From Deltaproteobacteria bacterium (GTDB lineage Bacteria > Myxococcota_A > UBA9042 > PHBI01), in NCBI GenBank assembly GCA_011526585.1, contig WYBB01000200.1, positions 34,271 through 98,270 on the forward strand: 64,000 nt of DNA. The letters run 5' to 3'. Positions 53,442-61,808 of this stretch are shown piece after piece. The notes beneath the pieces were generated by a model. That model was not told the DNA's origin and searched no databases. It saw only the letters and a program-made list of their open reading frames with translations. The position numbers and the translations under genes were made by a program. Each line of letters starts with the position of its first letter. Position 1 is the first letter of the stretch.

Positions 53442-54454
53442 CCGGCTCAGCTCACCCCGTCTCCGTCGACCGCGCCGCCGGCGCCCTCCTCACGATGGCG
53501 ATCGGCGACTCGCTCGGCTTCCTGGTCGCCGGCGAAGGCGCGGCCTACGCGGCCGACGTGGCGCGCCACTCGTTCGCCGCCGACGAGCCGCCCTGGCTCG
53601 AGCGAGACGACTACGGCTTCGGCCAGTACACGATCGACACGCAGCTCGCGCGCGAGCTCGGCCTCTCGGTGATCGAGGCCAAGGGTTTCTCACCGCAGAT
53701 CTTCGCCGCGCGCGTCGGCGACCTCTTCGGCACCCACCAGGCCTTCTTCGCCGGCGAGGCGACCACGCGCGCCGGCCTGCGCCTGTTCGAGGGCATGGTC
53801 TGGGCCCAGGCCGGCGAGCCGCCACCCGCGGCGGGCAACGGCGGCGTCGTGCGCGCCGTGCCGCTCGGCCTCTGCTTCAAGAGCCGCAAGCTGCGCCAGG
53901 GCGCCTCGCGCATGCAGGCGCTGGTCACCCACCACGACGAGCGCGTGCAGGCCGCCGCCGAGGTCGCCACCGAGGCGATCTTCCTCGCGGCCTCGCGCCA
54001 GGCCGCGCCCGATCGCGAGGTCCTGCACTACCTCGCCGACGTCGCCGAGGCGCTCGACCCGCGCCTGGCGAGCTCGCTGCGCACGCTCGAGCGCGCGCTC
54101 ACCCTGCCGCTCGAGCGCGCGGTGGCGCACATCGCCGCCGCCGGCTTCGAGGCCGACGACGGCTACCCCGCGACGAAGGAGATCGCCGGCTTCTGCACGC
54201 CGACCGTGCTCTTCTCGCTCTACGCGTTCATGCGCGCGCCCGACTCGCCCGAGGAGGCGATGACGATCGCGCTCTCCGGCGGCGGCGACACCGCGAGCCT
54301 CGCCGCGCTGACCGGCGCGCTCGCCGGCGCGCGCCGCGGGTGGAAGGCGCTGGGCGCGCGCCTGCAGGGCTGGGCCAAGCACATCAACGACCACGGCGAG
54401 CACGGCCCCAACGATCTGATCGCCATCGCCAAGGGTCTCATCCACCGCAAGTGA
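53438..54454 (+). CDS. ADP-ribosylglycohydrolase-family protein with altered metal ligands
   Basis: A 338-aa protein with the ARH/DraG fold: AAGALLTMAIGDSLGFLVAG at the start, GNGGVVRAVPLG near residue 128, and GGGDTASLAALTGALAGARR near residue 281. Active members have TDDT and GGDTDT to hold two Mg ions. Here these read TIDT (65-68) and GGDTAS (282-287), so one Asp of each set is lost. The fold is clear, but hydrolase activity may be changed or gone. It overlaps both neighbours by 4 bases. Confidence 0.82.
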   Translation: MTGSAHPVSVDRAAGALLTMAIGDSLGFLVAGEGAAYAADVARHSFAADEPPWLERDDYGFGQYTIDTQLARELGLSVIEAKGFSPQIFAARVGDLFGTHQAFFAGEATTRAGLRLFEGMVWAQAGEPPPAAGNGGVVRAVPLGLCFKSRKLRQGASRMQALVTHHDERVQAAAEVATEAIFLAASRQAAPDREVLHYLADVAEALDPRLASSLRTLERALTLPLERAVAHIAAAGFEADDGYPATKEIAGFCTPTVLFSLYAFMRAPDSPEEAMTIALSGGGDTASLAALTGALAGARRGWKALGARLQGWAKHINDHGEHGPNDLIAIAKGLIHRK

Positions 54455-55344
54455 GCGCACCCTTTCCCGAAGCGCCCAGGCCGCGCCCACGCCGCTCGTC
54501 CTTCGACAGCGCGCGCCGCCTGCGCGACCTCGCCTGGGTGGCGCTCGACATCGAGGCGACCGGCGTCGCCTGGGGCCACGACCGCATCGTCGAGATCGGC
54601 GCCGCGCGCTTTTCGCTCAACAAGGAAGGCACCGTCGTCGCGGGCGAGCGCTTCTCGGCCCTGGTCAACCCCGGGCTGCCGATCCCGCCGGTGGTCTCGC
54701 GCATCACCGGCCTCGCCGACGCCGACGTCGCGCACGCGCCCTCGCTCGGCGAGCTCTGGGACGAGCTCGCACGCTTCCTCCAGGGCGCCATCGTGATCGC
54801 GCACGGCGCGCGCTCGGACCTCGCCTGGCTCGGCTCGGAGGCGCTGCGCCTGGGCGTCGGCCCGATCGGCGCCGACTTCTTCTGCACGCTCGAGCTCGCG
54901 CGCGGCGCGATCGCCAAGGCACCGCGCTACTCGCTCGACGCGCTGAGCCGCCACCTCGGGCTCGCCTCGGACGAGGCCGCCTTCCACCGCGCACTCGCCG
55001 ACGCGCTGCACACGCGCAACCTCTTCGCGCGCTGCGTCGCCGAGCTCGGGGCCGAGCGCCTCGAGGAGCTCGGCTTCGCGGAGCCCCTGCCCTGGCCCGG
55101 TCCGGAGGTCTTCGCCGTGCGCGTGCCCGAGCGCTTGCGCGTGCTCGAGGCGCTCATCGCCACCCAGTCGCGCTGCCGCATCGTGTATCGCGGCGGCAGC
55201 GCCGGCCGCGATCCGCGCCCGCTCACCCCGCTCGGCTTCTTCGCGCACGAGGGCGTGCCCTACCTGCGCGCGTGGTGCCACCGCGACGACAGCGCCAAGT
55301 CGTTCCGCTGCGATCGCATCGCCACCGTCGTGACCGACGCCTGA
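54451..55344 (+). CDS. DEDDh 3'-5' exonuclease fused to a WYL-like domain
   Basis: A 297-aa protein. Residues about 28-200 form a DnaQ-like exonuclease with all four acids: D33 and E35 in VALDIEATG, the third Asp in AHGARSDLAWL, and His/Asp in FHRALADALHT. From about residue 228 the sequence changes to a WYL-type domain (CRIVYRGG ... TPLGFFAHEGVPYLRAWCHR, then FRCDRIATVV). WYL domains bind nucleic acid or nucleotide ligands and often act as sensors. The GTG at 54451 overlaps the previous stop (GTGA). Its stop abuts a convergent gene. Confidence 0.85.
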   Translation: MSAPFPEAPRPRPRRSSFDSARRLRDLAWVALDIEATGVAWGHDRIVEIGAARFSLNKEGTVVAGERFSALVNPGLPIPPVVSRITGLADADVAHAPSLGELWDELARFLQGAIVIAHGARSDLAWLGSEALRLGVGPIGADFFCTLELARGAIAKAPRYSLDALSRHLGLASDEAAFHRALADALHTRNLFARCVAELGAERLEELGFAEPLPWPGPEVFAVRVPERLRVLEALIATQSRCRIVYRGGSAGRDPRPLTPLGFFAHEGVPYLRAWCHRDDSAKSFRCDRIATVVTDA

Positions 55345-55638
55345 TCAGGGCCCCGGCCGAAATAGACTGCCCAACAAAGGCGTGAGCGCCTCCTCGACCT
55401 CGAGCGGCGTCGTCTCGTGCACCCAGCGCAGCGCGCCGTCATCGCTCACGAGCTGCACCCAGAAGGAGGTCGCGTCGTCTTCGTTGCGGCGCGTGAGCAG
55501 GATCGCCTCGCGCTCGGAGACGGGGTACACGCCGTAGCTGAAGCGCGTCGGAGGCGCGAGCGCGTCGACGACCAGATAGGCGCCGACGGCCAGCGCGGCG
55601 AGCGCGAGCCCGAGCACGAGCAGCTTCTTCGACTTCAT
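55345..55638 (-). CDS. Small exported or membrane-anchored protein
   Basis: A 97-aa protein with one N-terminal hydrophobic helix (KLLVLGLALAALAVGAYLVV) and a short soluble domain (FWVQLVSDDGALRWVHETTP). Family unknown. It follows the glycogen phosphorylase gene by 2 bp with a GGAG site, so it is in that operon. Its stop and that of the convergent exonuclease gene together form TGATCA. Confidence 0.65.
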   Translation of the reverse strand: MKSKKLLVLGLALAALAVGAYLVVDALAPPTRFSYGVYPVSEREAILLTRRNEDDATSFWVQLVSDDGALRWVHETTPLEVEEALTPLLGSLFRPGP

Positions 55639-55640
55639 CG

Positions 55641-58214
55641 TCACTCCCAGAAGCGCACCGGCAGCTCGCGCGCCGGGGCCGCCCGCGAGAAGCGCGGCCG
55701 CAGGCGCAGGAGGCAGCCGTTGTGCCCGGCGGCGCGCGGCTGCCAGGTGCCCTTGTAGCGATGCCAGCCGGGCGCGCCATCGCCGACGCGCTCGAACTCG
55801 GTGACGTCGCCGTCGACGATGTTGCGCGAGCCGTCGACCATGCCGCCGAAGGACTCGACGATGACGTCGCCCGGGAGCACGCGCCCGAGGTAGACCTCGG
55901 CGATGATCTCGACCGGCTCCCCGAGGATCAGATCGTAGGGCGCCTCGATGCGCACCTCGCCAAAGCGCGTCTCGTCCCAGCCGACCTCGAGGCGGCCGGC
56001 CTCCTCGGCGAGCGCGCGCGACAGCGCCCAACCGTCGGCCTGCATGCGCACGGCCTCGCGGCTTGCCGGGAAGTACATGCGCTCGCCATACTCGCGCACC
56101 ATGCGATCGGTGTTGAAGACGCCGCTGAGCGTCACCATCGAGCGCTTGATGCGCGCGATCCAGCGGTGCGGCAGGTGGTCGGCGCCGCGCTGGTAGAACT
56201 CGGGGATCACGTGGTGCTCGAGCAGCTCCATCAGCTCGCGCGCCTCGATGGCGTCGCCGACGTCCGGGTCGTCGTAGCTCTCGCCGTGGCCGATCGCCCA
56301 GCCGTTGTCGCCGTCCCACGCCTCGGCCCACCAGCCGTCGAGCACCGAGAGGTTGAGCCCGGCGTTGGGCACGACCTTCATGCCGGAGGTGCCCGACGCC
56401 TCCTTGGGACGGCGCGGGTTGTTGAGCCACACGTCGACGCCCTGCACCAGGCGCCGCGCCACGCCCATGTCGTACTCCTCGACGAAGACGAGCTTCCTCC
56501 GGATCGCCGGGTCCTTGGCGAAGTGCACTAGGCGCTGGATGATCTCCTTGGCGGGCGTGTCCTGCGGGTGCGCCTTGCCGGCGAAGACGAACTGCACCGG
56601 CCGCTCCTCGTCGAGCAGCATGCGGCGCAGGCGCTCGGGGTCGCGCAGGAACAACGTCGCGCGCTTGTACGTCGCGAAGCGACGCGCGAAGCCGATCGTC
56701 AGCGCCGCCGGATCGAGCACCTCGCCGAGCGCCGCGACGTCCGCCGGTGGCAGACGCATGCGCTGCGCCTGCCACGCCGCGCGTTGCCGCACGAAGGTGA
56801 CCAGGCGCTCGCGGCCGCGCTCGTGCGCGCGCCAGAGCTCGGGGTCGGGGATCTTCTCGACCGCCGACCAGGTGCCGGGCGCGACCGGATCGGTCCGCCA
56901 CTTGTCGCCGAGGTAGCGATCGAGGAGGTTGCGCATCTCCTCGCCGACCCACGTCAAATGGTGGATACCATTGGTGATTCCGGCGATGGGCACCTCGTTG
57001 GGCTCGGCACCCGGCCACAGGCACTGCCACATCGAGCGCGCGACCTGGCCGTGCAGCTGCGAGACGCCGTTGACCCAGCCGGAGGCGCGCAGCGCGAGGT
57101 AGGCCATGTTGAAGCCGCGCTCGGCGCGCGGGTCGTTGTCGTGCGCGCCCATGCGGTAGAACGCCTCGCGCGTGATGCCGAGCTCCTCGTGCACGCGCGG
57201 CAGGAAGCGATCGAGCTGCGCGCGCGAGAAGATGTCGAAGCCGGCCGGCACCGGCGTGTGCGTGGTGAAGACGTTGGTCGCGGCGCAGGCCTCGCGCGCG
57301 GCGGTGAAGTCGAGGCCGGCGCGGCGCCGCAGGTCCGCGATGCGCGCGAGCGCCATGAAGGCTGAGTGGCCCTCGTTCATGTGGAAGACGGTCGGCTCGA
57401 TGCCCATCGCCTGCAGCGCGTAGAAGCCGCCGATGCCGAGCACGATCTCCTGCTTGCAGCGGTAGTCGCGATCACCTCCGTAGAGGCGATAGGTGATGTT
57501 GCGATCGTCGGGATGGTTGGTCGGGGTGTTGGTGTCGAGCAGGAAGAGGCGCGTGCGCCCGACCTGCACCTCCCAGACGCGGATGCGCACCATGCGCCCC
57601 TCGATCAGCACGTCGACGGTGGCCTGGGCGCCGTCGGCGCGGCGCGTGCGGCGCATCGGCAACATCTGGAAGTCGTTGTCGTAGGGGGCCTCCTGCTGCC
57701 AGCCGTCGGTGTTGAGGTACTGGTGGAAGTAGCCCTCCTGGTAGGCGAGGCCGACGCCGACCAGCGGCAGGCCGACGCACGAGGCCGACTTGAGGTGGTC
57801 GCCCGCGAGCACGCCGAGGCCGCCGCTGTAGATCGGCAGCGCCTCGGTCAGCCCGAACTCGGCGCAGAAGTAGGCGACCAGCGTGCCGGGCGGCGGCTGC
57901 GGTACGGGCCCGCCGCTCGTGCGCGCATACCAGGTCGGCGCCTGCGCGTCCTCGGCCATCGTCTCGATGACGCGCGCGAGGTGGCGCAGGAAGCTCTCGT
58001 CGGCGGCGACGCGCTCGAGCGTGTCCTGGCTGGCGCGCCCGAGCAGCGCCACCGGGTTGGCGTTGACCTCCTGCCACAGCTCGGCGTCGATGCGGCGGAA
58101 GAGGCGCTCGGCCTCGGGGTGCCACGTCCAGGCGAGGTCGTAGGCGAGCTCGTGCAGCGGCTTGAGCGCGTCGGGGATCTTCGGCGCCACATTGAAGGTC
58201 TGGATTCGCGGCAT
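55641..58214 (-). CDS. glgP: Alpha-glucan (glycogen/maltodextrin) phosphorylase
   Basis: An 857-aa GT35 enzyme of the DUF3417-containing class: it releases glucose-1-phosphate from alpha-glucans using pyridoxal phosphate. Motifs seen: YFCAEFGLTEALPIYSGGLG, THTPVPAGFD, ITNGIHHLTW, FARRFATYKRATLF, VFAGKAHPQDTPAKEII and the PLP/active-site region PKEASGTSGMKVVPNAGLNL. The ATG at 58214 has an AAGGGG site. Upstream in-frame codons lack family similarity. It is followed by a small membrane-anchored protein. Confidence 0.95.
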   Translation of the reverse strand: MPRIQTFNVAPKIPDALKPLHELAYDLAWTWHPEAERLFRRIDAELWQEVNANPVALLGRASQDTLERVAADESFLRHLARVIETMAEDAQAPTWYARTSGGPVPQPPPGTLVAYFCAEFGLTEALPIYSGGLGVLAGDHLKSASCVGLPLVGVGLAYQEGYFHQYLNTDGWQQEAPYDNDFQMLPMRRTRRADGAQATVDVLIEGRMVRIRVWEVQVGRTRLFLLDTNTPTNHPDDRNITYRLYGGDRDYRCKQEIVLGIGGFYALQAMGIEPTVFHMNEGHSAFMALARIADLRRRAGLDFTAAREACAATNVFTTHTPVPAGFDIFSRAQLDRFLPRVHEELGITREAFYRMGAHDNDPRAERGFNMAYLALRASGWVNGVSQLHGQVARSMWQCLWPGAEPNEVPIAGITNGIHHLTWVGEEMRNLLDRYLGDKWRTDPVAPGTWSAVEKIPDPELWRAHERGRERLVTFVRQRAAWQAQRMRLPPADVAALGEVLDPAALTIGFARRFATYKRATLFLRDPERLRRMLLDEERPVQFVFAGKAHPQDTPAKEIIQRLVHFAKDPAIRRKLVFVEEYDMGVARRLVQGVDVWLNNPRRPKEASGTSGMKVVPNAGLNLSVLDGWWAEAWDGDNGWAIGHGESYDDPDVGDAIEARELMELLEHHVIPEFYQRGADHLPHRWIARIKRSMVTLSGVFNTDRMVREYGERMYFPASREAVRMQADGWALSRALAEEAGRLEVGWDETRFGEVRIEAPYDLILGEPVEIIAEVYLGRVLPGDVIVESFGGMVDGSRNIVDGDVTEFERVGDGAPGWHRYKGTWQPRAAGHNGCLLRLRPRFSRAAPARELPVRFWE

Positions 58215-58331
58215 GTCGCCCCTTGTCGCGAGCGCGCCCGGGGCGCCCACGGCAGGGATCATCGGCGCGGGCGCGGCGCCCTGTCAAACCGAGGCGACGG
58301 CGCGGCGTAGATGGGCAGCGCACACGTGCGG

Positions 58332-59774
58332 TCAGCGCGCGCCGCCCGTCTCGTCCGGCCAGAGGCACTGCAGCTGGTTCGTCGGCCCCCGCCGACACTC
58401 GAGGCCGGGCCCGCATGCGCCGGCGAGGCACCCCTGTCCCTCCCCGCGGACGGGCTCACATTGCGGCGTAGCGCAGAGACCCTCCGGCACGTTCGGATCG
58501 TTCGGGCAGTCCCAGCAGAAGAGCCCCGCCGCGCACGACTCATCGGTCTCGCACGCCTCCCCGACCGTGAGCGAACCCGGCACTTCGCACACGAGCCGCG
58601 ACCGCGAGCAGCGGAGCCCGATCTCGCACACCCGCGCAGCGTCACAGGCGGCGCCCTGCATACCATACGGTCGGCAGACCCCGTGCGCGCACGCATGCCG
58701 CGCGCCACAGTCCGCGACCTCTTCACAGGGGTCGCCGTCGCCGCCCGCGCCGATCTCCCGGCACTCGAGCGCCTCGATGTCGCAGGTGAGCCCCAGCGCG
58801 CAGTACGCGTCGAGCGGCGGCCACTCGGCGTGATCGCTCTCGCCGCAGCGCCTGCCCTCGAGCACCTGGTGGCGCGCCGTACATCCACCCCGCCAGCAGA
58901 GGAGCCCGGGCAGGCAATCGTCGGTCGACTCGCACGGGATGTCGCACTGCCCGCTCGACGCGAGGCACGCCGACTCGCTCCCGCCGTCCTCCGGCCCGGT
59001 GCACACGCCCGGCCACGGCGACACGAGCCGCATCTGCGCCATCGCCCCCACCACCTGCGGCGGCTGCACCCAGACGCAGCGCCCGTTCGCGCACGCCGCG
59101 TCCTCGATGCACGGCTGGCCGCGCGCGAGCCCGCCGGCCGCCGCACATGTGCCCGCGAAACCCAGGCACCCGGGCTGGTCCTCCACGTCGACCCGGTCCC
59201 GCAGCGCCGTGCAGTGCTCCGCTTCGTCGCTGAACACCACGCCCTCCGGGTCCGGCAGGCTCGCCGGTGCGCAGGTCATGCCCGCCGCACACCCCTCGCC
59301 GCGGCCCGCGCCGCGCCGCCCCATCCACCACGCACACGGCGCACCCGCGCCGCCGTCGGGCGGCTCGCAGGTCCCGGCCCGTGGGTCGCCCGGCGCCCCG
59401 CCCGCGTTGCACTCGAGCCCCTCGACACAGGTCGACAGGTGCCCGCACACCTCGCCACGCGGTACCGGCGGCTCGCACACCCGCGGCTGTCCCTTGCCGC
59501 ATATGAGCCCCTCCGCGCAGATGATCCGCTCGTCGCAGAGATCGCCGGCCGGAGACGGCGGCAGACAGGCCTGCCAGCCGAGGTTGCAGTAGAGCCCCTC
59601 CTCGCAGTCGTAATATCTCCACGACGTGCAGGCGGCGCCGACGCCGACCCACTCTCCGCCGCTCGATCCACCCGCGCACTCGACGCACTTCTCGCTCAGT
59701 CCCCGCGGCGGCTCGCCGGCGCAGGCCGTCGCCGCGAGCGCTGTCAGCAACACCGCCGTCGCGATCGCTCTCAT
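58332..59774 (-). CDS. Second Cys-rich secreted lipoprotein
   Basis: A 480-aa protein with a signal peptide and lipobox ATAC. More than 40 Cys residues are arranged in repeated modules of the type G-x-x-C...C-x-x-G-L-x-C (for example EGLYCNLGWQACLPP, then IICAEGLICGKGQPRVCEPP). These resemble the 'dickkopf/EGF-like' Cys modules of Myxococcota surface proteins. It lacks the DDDCDG motif of the giant protein. The ATG at 59774 is chosen for its GAGGTG site. Function unknown. Likely anchored in an outer membrane. Confidence 0.75.
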   Translation of the reverse strand: MRAIATAVLLTALAATACAGEPPRGLSEKCVECAGGSSGGEWVGVGAACTSWRYYDCEEGLYCNLGWQACLPPSPAGDLCDERIICAEGLICGKGQPRVCEPPVPRGEVCGHLSTCVEGLECNAGGAPGDPRAGTCEPPDGGAGAPCAWWMGRRGAGRGEGCAAGMTCAPASLPDPEGVVFSDEAEHCTALRDRVDVEDQPGCLGFAGTCAAAGGLARGQPCIEDAACANGRCVWVQPPQVVGAMAQMRLVSPWPGVCTGPEDGGSESACLASSGQCDIPCESTDDCLPGLLCWRGGCTARHQVLEGRRCGESDHAEWPPLDAYCALGLTCDIEALECREIGAGGDGDPCEEVADCGARHACAHGVCRPYGMQGAACDAARVCEIGLRCSRSRLVCEVPGSLTVGEACETDESCAAGLFCWDCPNDPNVPEGLCATPQCEPVRGEGQGCLAGACGPGLECRRGPTNQLQCLWPDETGGAR

Positions 59775-59883
59775 CGCACACCTCATCTCCCGAATCGTCG
59801 TCCGCACCCTACCAGGGACGAGCGCTACAACCGACCCCAAAGCTCCCGATCCGCGTGGCGCGAGCAGGGGGTGCCGATCCGCG

Positions 59884-60951
59884 TCACCGCAACATGGTGA
59901 CGAGCGGCACGAAGTCGCGGATCCGGCTGCCGTGCAGCTCGGCGTCCGGGTAGCCGAGCGCGACGATCACCATCTGCCGGTCGGGCACGATGAAGACGTT
60001 CTGGCCGCCGTGACCCTCCATGGTGAAGCCGAGCCCGGGCACGATCCAGAAGTAGTAGCCGTAGCCGATCGGCTCGCCCTCGGGATCGGTCTGACCCGAG
60101 AGCACGTGGGTGCGCGTCGCCTCGTCGATCCAGGCGGCCGGCACGAGCTCCTCGCCGTTCCAGCGTCCGCGCTGCAAGACGAGCTGGCCGATCTTGGCGA
60201 GGTCGCGCGGCCGGATGCGCAGGCTGTGCGGCGCGTGGGTGACGCCGTCGTGGCCCGCCTCCCAGCGGATGTCGCTGATGCCGAGCGGTGAGAAGAGGCG
60301 CTCGTCGAGGAGGTCGCGCTCGCTCCGGCCGGTCGCGCGGGTCAGGGCGTAGCCCGCGAGCTGCGGGTCGACGTCGCGATAGAAGAAGCGCTCGCCCGGC
60401 GGGGCGTAGAGCGGCTTGGCGAGGATGTAGCGCAGCGGGTCGCGGGGCTTGTCGACCCACAGCTCGATGCCGAAGTGATCGTTGTCGAGGTCGATGCCCG
60501 AGCGCATCGTCAGGATGTCGTCGAGGCGCATCGACTGCTTGACCGGATCGACCTCGGCGCCCTCGACCGGGAAGAGCTCGGGCAGCGTCGCGTCGACGCC
60601 CGAGAGCTCGCCGCGCGCGATCGCGCCGCCGACCGCCAGGCTCGTGACGCTCTTGGTGATCGACTGCACGTGGTGGGGCACGTCGCGATCCTCGGGCGAG
60701 CGCAGGTAGGTCTCCCACACGAGCTTGCCGTCCTTGACGATCAGGAACGTCGTCATGCCGACGAAGCGATCCTCGCGCAGGATCTCCGTGTGCAGCGCCT
60801 CCAGAGCCGCGGGCCGAAGGCCGACGCTCTCGGGCGTGGCGATCTGCCAGCCGTCGTCGAGGGCCTCGGGCACGGTGGTGCGGCGCTGCTTGAGGTCGCC
60901 GTCGAGCCAGCAGCCGGAGAGGAGGAGCGCGGCGGCGAAGAGCGGCTTCAT
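59884..60951 (-). CDS. Serine beta-lactamase-like hydrolase, lipoprotein
   Basis: A 355-aa class-C beta-lactamase/esterase-fold protein with signal peptide and lipobox LLSGC. The SxxK active site is in QSITKSVTSLAVGGAI. The second motif is YRD rather than YxN (FFYRDVDPQ), and the third is HGG (MEGHGGQNVF). This points to a D-peptidase- or esterase-like enzyme rather than a true beta-lactamase. The ATG at 60951 overlaps the stop of the gene upstream (ATGA). Confidence 0.85.
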   Translation of the reverse strand: MKPLFAAALLLSGCWLDGDLKQRRTTVPEALDDGWQIATPESVGLRPAALEALHTEILREDRFVGMTTFLIVKDGKLVWETYLRSPEDRDVPHHVQSITKSVTSLAVGGAIARGELSGVDATLPELFPVEGAEVDPVKQSMRLDDILTMRSGIDLDNDHFGIELWVDKPRDPLRYILAKPLYAPPGERFFYRDVDPQLAGYALTRATGRSERDLLDERLFSPLGISDIRWEAGHDGVTHAPHSLRIRPRDLAKIGQLVLQRGRWNGEELVPAAWIDEATRTHVLSGQTDPEGEPIGYGYYFWIVPGLGFTMEGHGGQNVFIVPDRQMVIVALGYPDAELHGSRIRDFVPLVTMLR

Positions 60952-61769
60952 GGGAAGCTCCAGACGGCGGTGAAGCGCAGGGCGAGCTCGAGCACGAGGA
61001 GGCTCGCGGGGTAGCTCGCGTGCACGACGCGCGTTTCGGCGCCGAGCGCCCAGCCGTTCGGCAGCGGCCCGTCCGAGCGCGAGCGCCAGAAGTCGGCGGC
61101 GAGGCGCAGACGCTGGGTGTCGGCGAGCCAGGCGAAGCGGCGATAGCGCTGCGGCTCGGCGAAGTAGAACGAGAAGGCGTCGAGGCCGTCCTGCTTGTAG
61201 TCGGGAGCGCGCGGCCGGCGGGACTCGAGCGCCACGAGCATGAGCTCGCCCTCGAGATCGACGCGCCAGCACGGGTCGAGCCGGGTCCAGGCGGTCACGG
61301 TCGGGCCGAGCCAGCGATCGGTGAGCCAGTAGGCGTGCGCGTCGTCCCAGGTCTCGAAGTAGGCGATGTCGGTCTCCCAGCCGAACGCCGGGCCGACGCC
61401 GACGTGCCACGCGCCCGCGGCGACGGTGAAGGCATGGCGGAGACGCAGCGAGTGGTCGAAGATCAGCGCTTGCGCGTCGTGGGCGGCGCGCAGGTAGCGC
61501 GCACCGACGCCGAGGTCCGCGCGCATGACGCCACCGGCGAATGCGCCTGCGTACGAGAGCGAGAACCCGAGGCCGCTGCCGGTGTGCGCCTGCGGCACGA
61601 GCAGATCCTCACGCACCGTCTCGACCGGGATGCGCAGCATACCGCCGAAGGTGTGCTCGGGCGGTGCCGCGCGCGGCGCCGAGACGCAGGCGCACGTGCA
61701 CAACGCGATCACGAGCGACGTGTGGGTTCTCACGCACGGAGCCGACACGGGCACGAGGCACGTCGCCAT
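60948..61769 (-). CDS. Probable outer-membrane beta-barrel or periplasmic protein
   Basis: A 273-aa exported protein. The N-terminal signal (SLVIALCTCACVSAPRAAPP) may include a lipobox-like Cys. The rest alternates Gly/aromatic beta strands (SLSYAGAFAGGVMRADLGVG, AAGAWHVGVGPAFGWETDIA) and ends in a strand with a terminal aromatic region (LALRFTAVWSFP), as in outer-membrane barrels. AGGAGGT precedes the ATG. Translationally coupled to the serine hydrolase. Family not recognised. Confidence 0.6.
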   Translation of the reverse strand: MATCLVPVSAPCVRTHTSLVIALCTCACVSAPRAAPPEHTFGGMLRIPVETVREDLLVPQAHTGSGLGFSLSYAGAFAGGVMRADLGVGARYLRAAHDAQALIFDHSLRLRHAFTVAAGAWHVGVGPAFGWETDIAYFETWDDAHAYWLTDRWLGPTVTAWTRLDPCWRVDLEGELMLVALESRRPRAPDYKQDGLDAFSFYFAEPQRYRRFAWLADTQRLRLAADFWRSRSDGPLPNGWALGAETRVVHASYPASLLVLELALRFTAVWSFP

Positions 61770-61808
61770 CGGGGGACCTCCTGCGCACGCGGGTGAGCGA
61801 GATCGCGC

